In this document: positions 5,899 to 7,635 of the stretch, piece after piece
How positions within the stretch are numbered: position 1 is the stretch's first letter
How the letters are laid out: each line of letters opens with the position of its first letter
Source of the DNA: an uncultured Rhizobiaceae group bacterium
Lineage (GTDB): Bacteria; Pseudomonadota; Alphaproteobacteria; Rhizobiales; Rhizobiaceae
Assembly (NCBI GenBank): GCA_905479965.1
Contig: CAJQOR010000422.1
Location: 1 to 7,635, forward strand
Length of the DNA stretch: 7,635 bases
Direction: 5' to 3'
The notes under the pieces: model-generated
What the model was told of the DNA's origin: nothing
Database searches by the model: none
What the model saw: only the letters and a program-made list of their open reading frames with translations
Program-made: the position numbers and the translations under genes

Positions 5899-5922
5899 TA
5901 TTTACTAAAAGTTTAGTAAATA
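5899..5922. promoter_or_regulatory. 24-bp near-perfect palindrome (candidate TetR operator)
   Basis: TATTTACTAAA (5899-5909) and TTTAGTAAATA (5912-5922) are exact 11-bp inverted arms around a central AG. This is by far the most symmetrical site in the window, and its layout (TTTACT...AGTAAA) is typical of sites bound by dimeric TetR-family repressors. Puzzlingly, it lies about 253 bp from the TetR start and 386 bp from the MFS start, further than a usual promoter operator. It may mark a distal promoter, or serve another regulator. Confidence 0.55.
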
Positions 5923-6059
5923 GTACCACTTTAAGTCGAAGACATTTCGAACAATCAATAACAAGTTCAGCTCAATCCTGAATTGATTCTTATGGCCATT
6001 GCAACACTAATAATTGATCATCGATATCACCGAAAATGCGCATAAATTCTCTCATATCA

Positions 6060-6075
6060 TGCCCAAATTAGGGCA
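6060..6075. repeat. Short hairpin-forming inverted repeat
   Basis: TGCCC (6060-6064) and GGGCA (6071-6075) are perfect arms around AAATTA. Purines (AAAAG) follow on the plus strand, and the T-rich flank on the minus strand precedes the stem, so terminator function is unlikely. The role is unknown. Confidence 0.3.
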
Positions 6076-6188
6076 AAAAGTGCGTCGCGAATAACCAAAT
6101 TATCTTCATACGACAAACCTGCATCACGTATTTTACAAAACTCCACCCATCTGCGGTAAATATTACCAAAAGAAACGCATCAATATAA

Positions 6189-6311
6189 ATGAATGAACTG
6201 CTTGCGATCGGAATTATATCAATAGAATTTGTGCCTTCATTATTAAAATTGACTGTTCATGCTCTGTTTTTTCTGCAATGTGTAACACTACAATACGGGT
6301 TGATATTATGA
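6189..6311 (+). CDS. Possible 40-residue hydrophobic leader or small membrane protein
   Basis: An ATG at 6189 opens a 40-codon frame ending in TGA at 6309-6311, which overlaps the MFS ATG at 6308 as ATGA, the usual layout for translational coupling. The product begins MNELLAIGIISIEF, is largely hydrophobic (SLLKLTVHALFFLQCVTL in the middle) and could span the membrane once. Against it: no Shine-Dalgarno precedes the ATG, T-rich DNA gives hydrophobic residues by default, and 40 stop-free codons can arise by chance. I recognise no homologue. Treat it as a hypothesis. Confidence 0.2.
   Translation: MNELLAIGIISIEFVPSLLKLTVHALFFLQCVTLQYGLIL
6249..6277 (+). promoter_or_regulatory. Weak candidate promoter of the MFS gene
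   Basis: TTGACT (6249-6254) is a near-perfect -35 element, but the hexamer 17 bp downstream, TCTGCA at 6272-6277, is a poor -10. If used, transcription would start near 6284, which would favour the MFS start at 6308 over the one at 6278 and would exclude the small ORF at 6189. A second possible -10, TACAAT at 6289-6294, lacks a good -35. Confidence 0.2.
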
Positions 6312-7570
6312 AAAGCAGATCGCAATTTTCCGATAAATCCAAACAAAATTGGACGATAGTCGTCTTTGGCTTTTTGGCGCTCGCCTTGTCATTTTCAGCG
6401 CGCTCATCACTTGGATTGGTTATGACTGTTTGGCAGGAAGAATTCGGCTGGTCGGCAAGCTTCATTTCATCTGTTGGCGCTACAGGCCTTGTTGTTATGG
6501 CTATTATCGCTCCGTTTTCTGGGCGTATTGCTGACATTAGGGGGCCCCGTTTTACACTAAATTTCGGACTGGGCTTGCTCGGGATAGGCTGTGGTATTAT
6601 CGCTTTGATGAATTCAAAACTCATGTTCATCATCGGTTTTTCATTTTTTTGCGCTGCCGGATTTGGTATTGTTGCCGTTCACGTCGTTGCGACCGCCGTC
6701 ACACGAAGCTTTGCTGACAAGAATACTGGCCTGGCCTCGGGGATTGCATTATCAGGATCATCAGGCGGGCAATTTGTTATCATTCCTTTGATCGCAAGTC
6801 TCCTAGCCTTCGTGTCATGGCGCTGGAGCTTCGGCGCATTAAGTCTTGCAAGCCTTACGCTTCTTCCCTGTATCCAAGCAGCATTGCCGGGCCAGGACCC
6901 CAATTCAGCAACATCTGATCAATCGGACGCACCGCGTACATCAATGGCGACCGACTTTGTGTATCTTATAAAACAACCGGTTTTTCACGCGCTATTCTGG
7001 AGCTTTTTCATTTGCGGCATCACAACGACAGGCGTGATTGAAACGCATTTACTGCCATTTGCAAGCTTTTGTGGACTTCCACCTTTGCCCAGCGCAACTG
7101 CTTATGGGCTATTATCCGCGGTTAATCTGGGCGGCATGATATTGGCAGGCTGGTTGTCAGATCGTGTAAACCGCGTTTTGCTGCTCGCATCTATATATAT
7201 ACTCAGAGGGTTCACTTTTGTTGTGCTGGCATCCCTACCCGGTCAATCTATCGAAACGCTGTATCTCTTTGCCATTTTATTTGGCGTGGTGGATTATTCA
7301 ACGGTGCCAGTGACAGCAAGCCTGGTTAAATCGTATCTTGGATTACGCACAATGGGATTGGCTATGGGTTTGATCTCGGCTGGCCATTCGCTTGGGGCAG
7401 CAGCCGGCGCTTTTGCAGGCGGGTATTTATTTGATCTTTTAGGTAATTACGATTTGTTATGGACAGTATCACTGTGGGCAGCAGTTGGCGCGGGCGCGAT
7501 TGTACTCCTCATACCACTCAAACCAAAACGCGACCCAGACGCGTTTGAAGGTGCTGCTCCCGCAGAGTGA
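6308..7570 (+). CDS. Major facilitator superfamily (MFS) transporter
   Basis: This is a 420-residue secondary transporter of the inner membrane, with about twelve predicted membrane helices in two halves. Helix 1 starts near residue 15. The signature motif A is GRIADIRGPR at 72-81 in the loop between helices 2 and 3, with its echo GWLSDRVNR at 281-289. A hydrophilic central loop spans 193-222. The end 'GHSLGAAAGAFAGGYLFDLLGNYD' (359-382) is typical of small-molecule or monocarboxylate-like MFS proteins, but the substrate cannot be inferred; divergence from a TetR gene suggests regulated efflux or uptake. An upstream in-frame ATG at 6278 would add ten residues. I prefer 6308 because of the ATGA overlap with a preceding frame and a normal short N-terminus, although neither start has a strong Shine-Dalgarno. 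Confidence 0.92.
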   Translation: MKSRSQFSDKSKQNWTIVVFGFLALALSFSARSSLGLVMTVWQEEFGWSASFISSVGATGLVVMAIIAPFSGRIADIRGPRFTLNFGLGLLGIGCGIIALMNSKLMFIIGFSFFCAAGFGIVAVHVVATAVTRSFADKNTGLASGIALSGSSGGQFVIIPLIASLLAFVSWRWSFGALSLASLTLLPCIQAALPGQDPNSATSDQSDAPRTSMATDFVYLIKQPVFHALFWSFFICGITTTGVIETHLLPFASFCGLPPLPSATAYGLLSAVNLGGMILAGWLSDRVNRVLLLASIYILRGFTFVVLASLPGQSIETLYLFAILFGVVDYSTVPVTASLVKSYLGLRTMGLAMGLISAGHSLGAAAGAFAGGYLFDLLGNYDLLWTVSLWAAVGAGAIVLLIPLKPKRDPDAFEGAAPAE

Positions 7571-7573
7571 TCA

Positions 7574-7605
7574 AACTTGCTAGAAGCTTTTTTTTAATTT
7601 TTTTT
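7574..7605 (+). terminator. Possible terminator after the MFS gene
   Basis: Four bases after the MFS stop, AACTT (7574-7578) can pair imperfectly with AAGCTT (7584-7589) over a short loop. Two runs of eight T (7588-7595 and 7598-7605) follow, separated by AA. The T tracts fit a rho-independent terminator, but the stem is short and weak, so confidence is low. The remaining 30 bases to the window end hold nothing I can assign. Confidence 0.35.
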
Positions 7606-7635
7606 GTAAGAAATAGCGTTTATATTTACCAAGAT

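Larger units (their letters stand above)
5736..6188. other. AT-rich part of the TetR-MFS gap, no supported gene
   Basis: This stretch between the divergent TetR and MFS genes holds no conserved gene that I can support. It carries several dyads: a perfect 10-bp palindrome GAAAATTTTC (5753-5762), distant 9-bp arms ATAAAGTGT/ACACTTTAT (5784-5792 and 5840-5848), the 24-bp palindrome annotated separately, TGCCC/GGGCA (6060-6075) and GGTAA-N3-TTACC (6155-6167). It could hold long-range regulatory sites, an unrecognised small RNA, or remains of a lost gene. None of these is proven. Confidence 0.4.

Noticed and set aside
6214..6633. 139-codon minus-strand open frame across the MFS start
   Set aside because: Most of it is antisense to the first helices of the MFS transporter. 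No domain or ribosome binding site supports it.
1..7635. Defence system, mobile element or biosynthetic cluster
   Set aside because: No transposase, integrase, phage, nuclease, toxin-antitoxin, CRISPR or biosynthetic enzyme signature is visible in any frame.

Overview
The window looks like a chromosomal stretch from an alphaproteobacterium, probably of the Hyphomicrobiales/Rhodobacterales type. The main evidence is the DUF1217 protein, a family known to me mainly from flagellar loci of those orders. The divergent LysR-permease and TetR-MFS layouts fit but are not diagnostic. Base composition looks moderate to AT-leaning by eye and was not computed. I see no rRNA, tRNA, CRISPR array, insertion sequence or phage gene.

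Layout from left to right. (1) Positions 1-672, minus strand: an ArsP/DUF318-type membrane permease that runs off the left edge. It is divergent from a LysR-family regulator (759-1613, plus), and the 86-bp gap between them holds two inverted repeats. (2) Two small exported proteins transcribed away from each other: a DM13-domain protein (1635-1991, minus) and an unassigned small secreted protein (2134-2535, plus). Both starts were moved downstream of the longest ORF because good Shine-Dalgarno sequences sit in front of internal ATGs. (3) Positions 2562-4865, minus: a 767-residue, acidic, cysteine-free protein built from about six divergent copies of a DUF1217-like unit. It is the most unusual gene here and has no flagellar neighbour in view. 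(4) A TetR/AcrR regulator (5020-5646, minus) that is divergent from a 12-helix MFS transporter (6308-7570, plus).

The TetR and MFS genes are separated by about 660 bp of AT-rich DNA with no convincing conserved gene but several inverted repeats. The strongest is a 24-bp palindrome at 5899-5922 with 11-bp perfect arms, a good candidate operator. A possible 40-codon hydrophobic ORF (6189-6311) ends in an ATGA overlap with the chosen MFS start.

The likely logic is two regulator-transporter modules: LysR controlling the ArsP-like permease, and TetR controlling the MFS pump and probably itself. They flank an envelope/export-related middle section. I see no defence system, biosynthetic cluster or clearly new multi-gene system. 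The items worth a second look are the expanded orphan DUF1217 protein, the palindrome-rich TetR-MFS gap, and the possible coupled small ORF.
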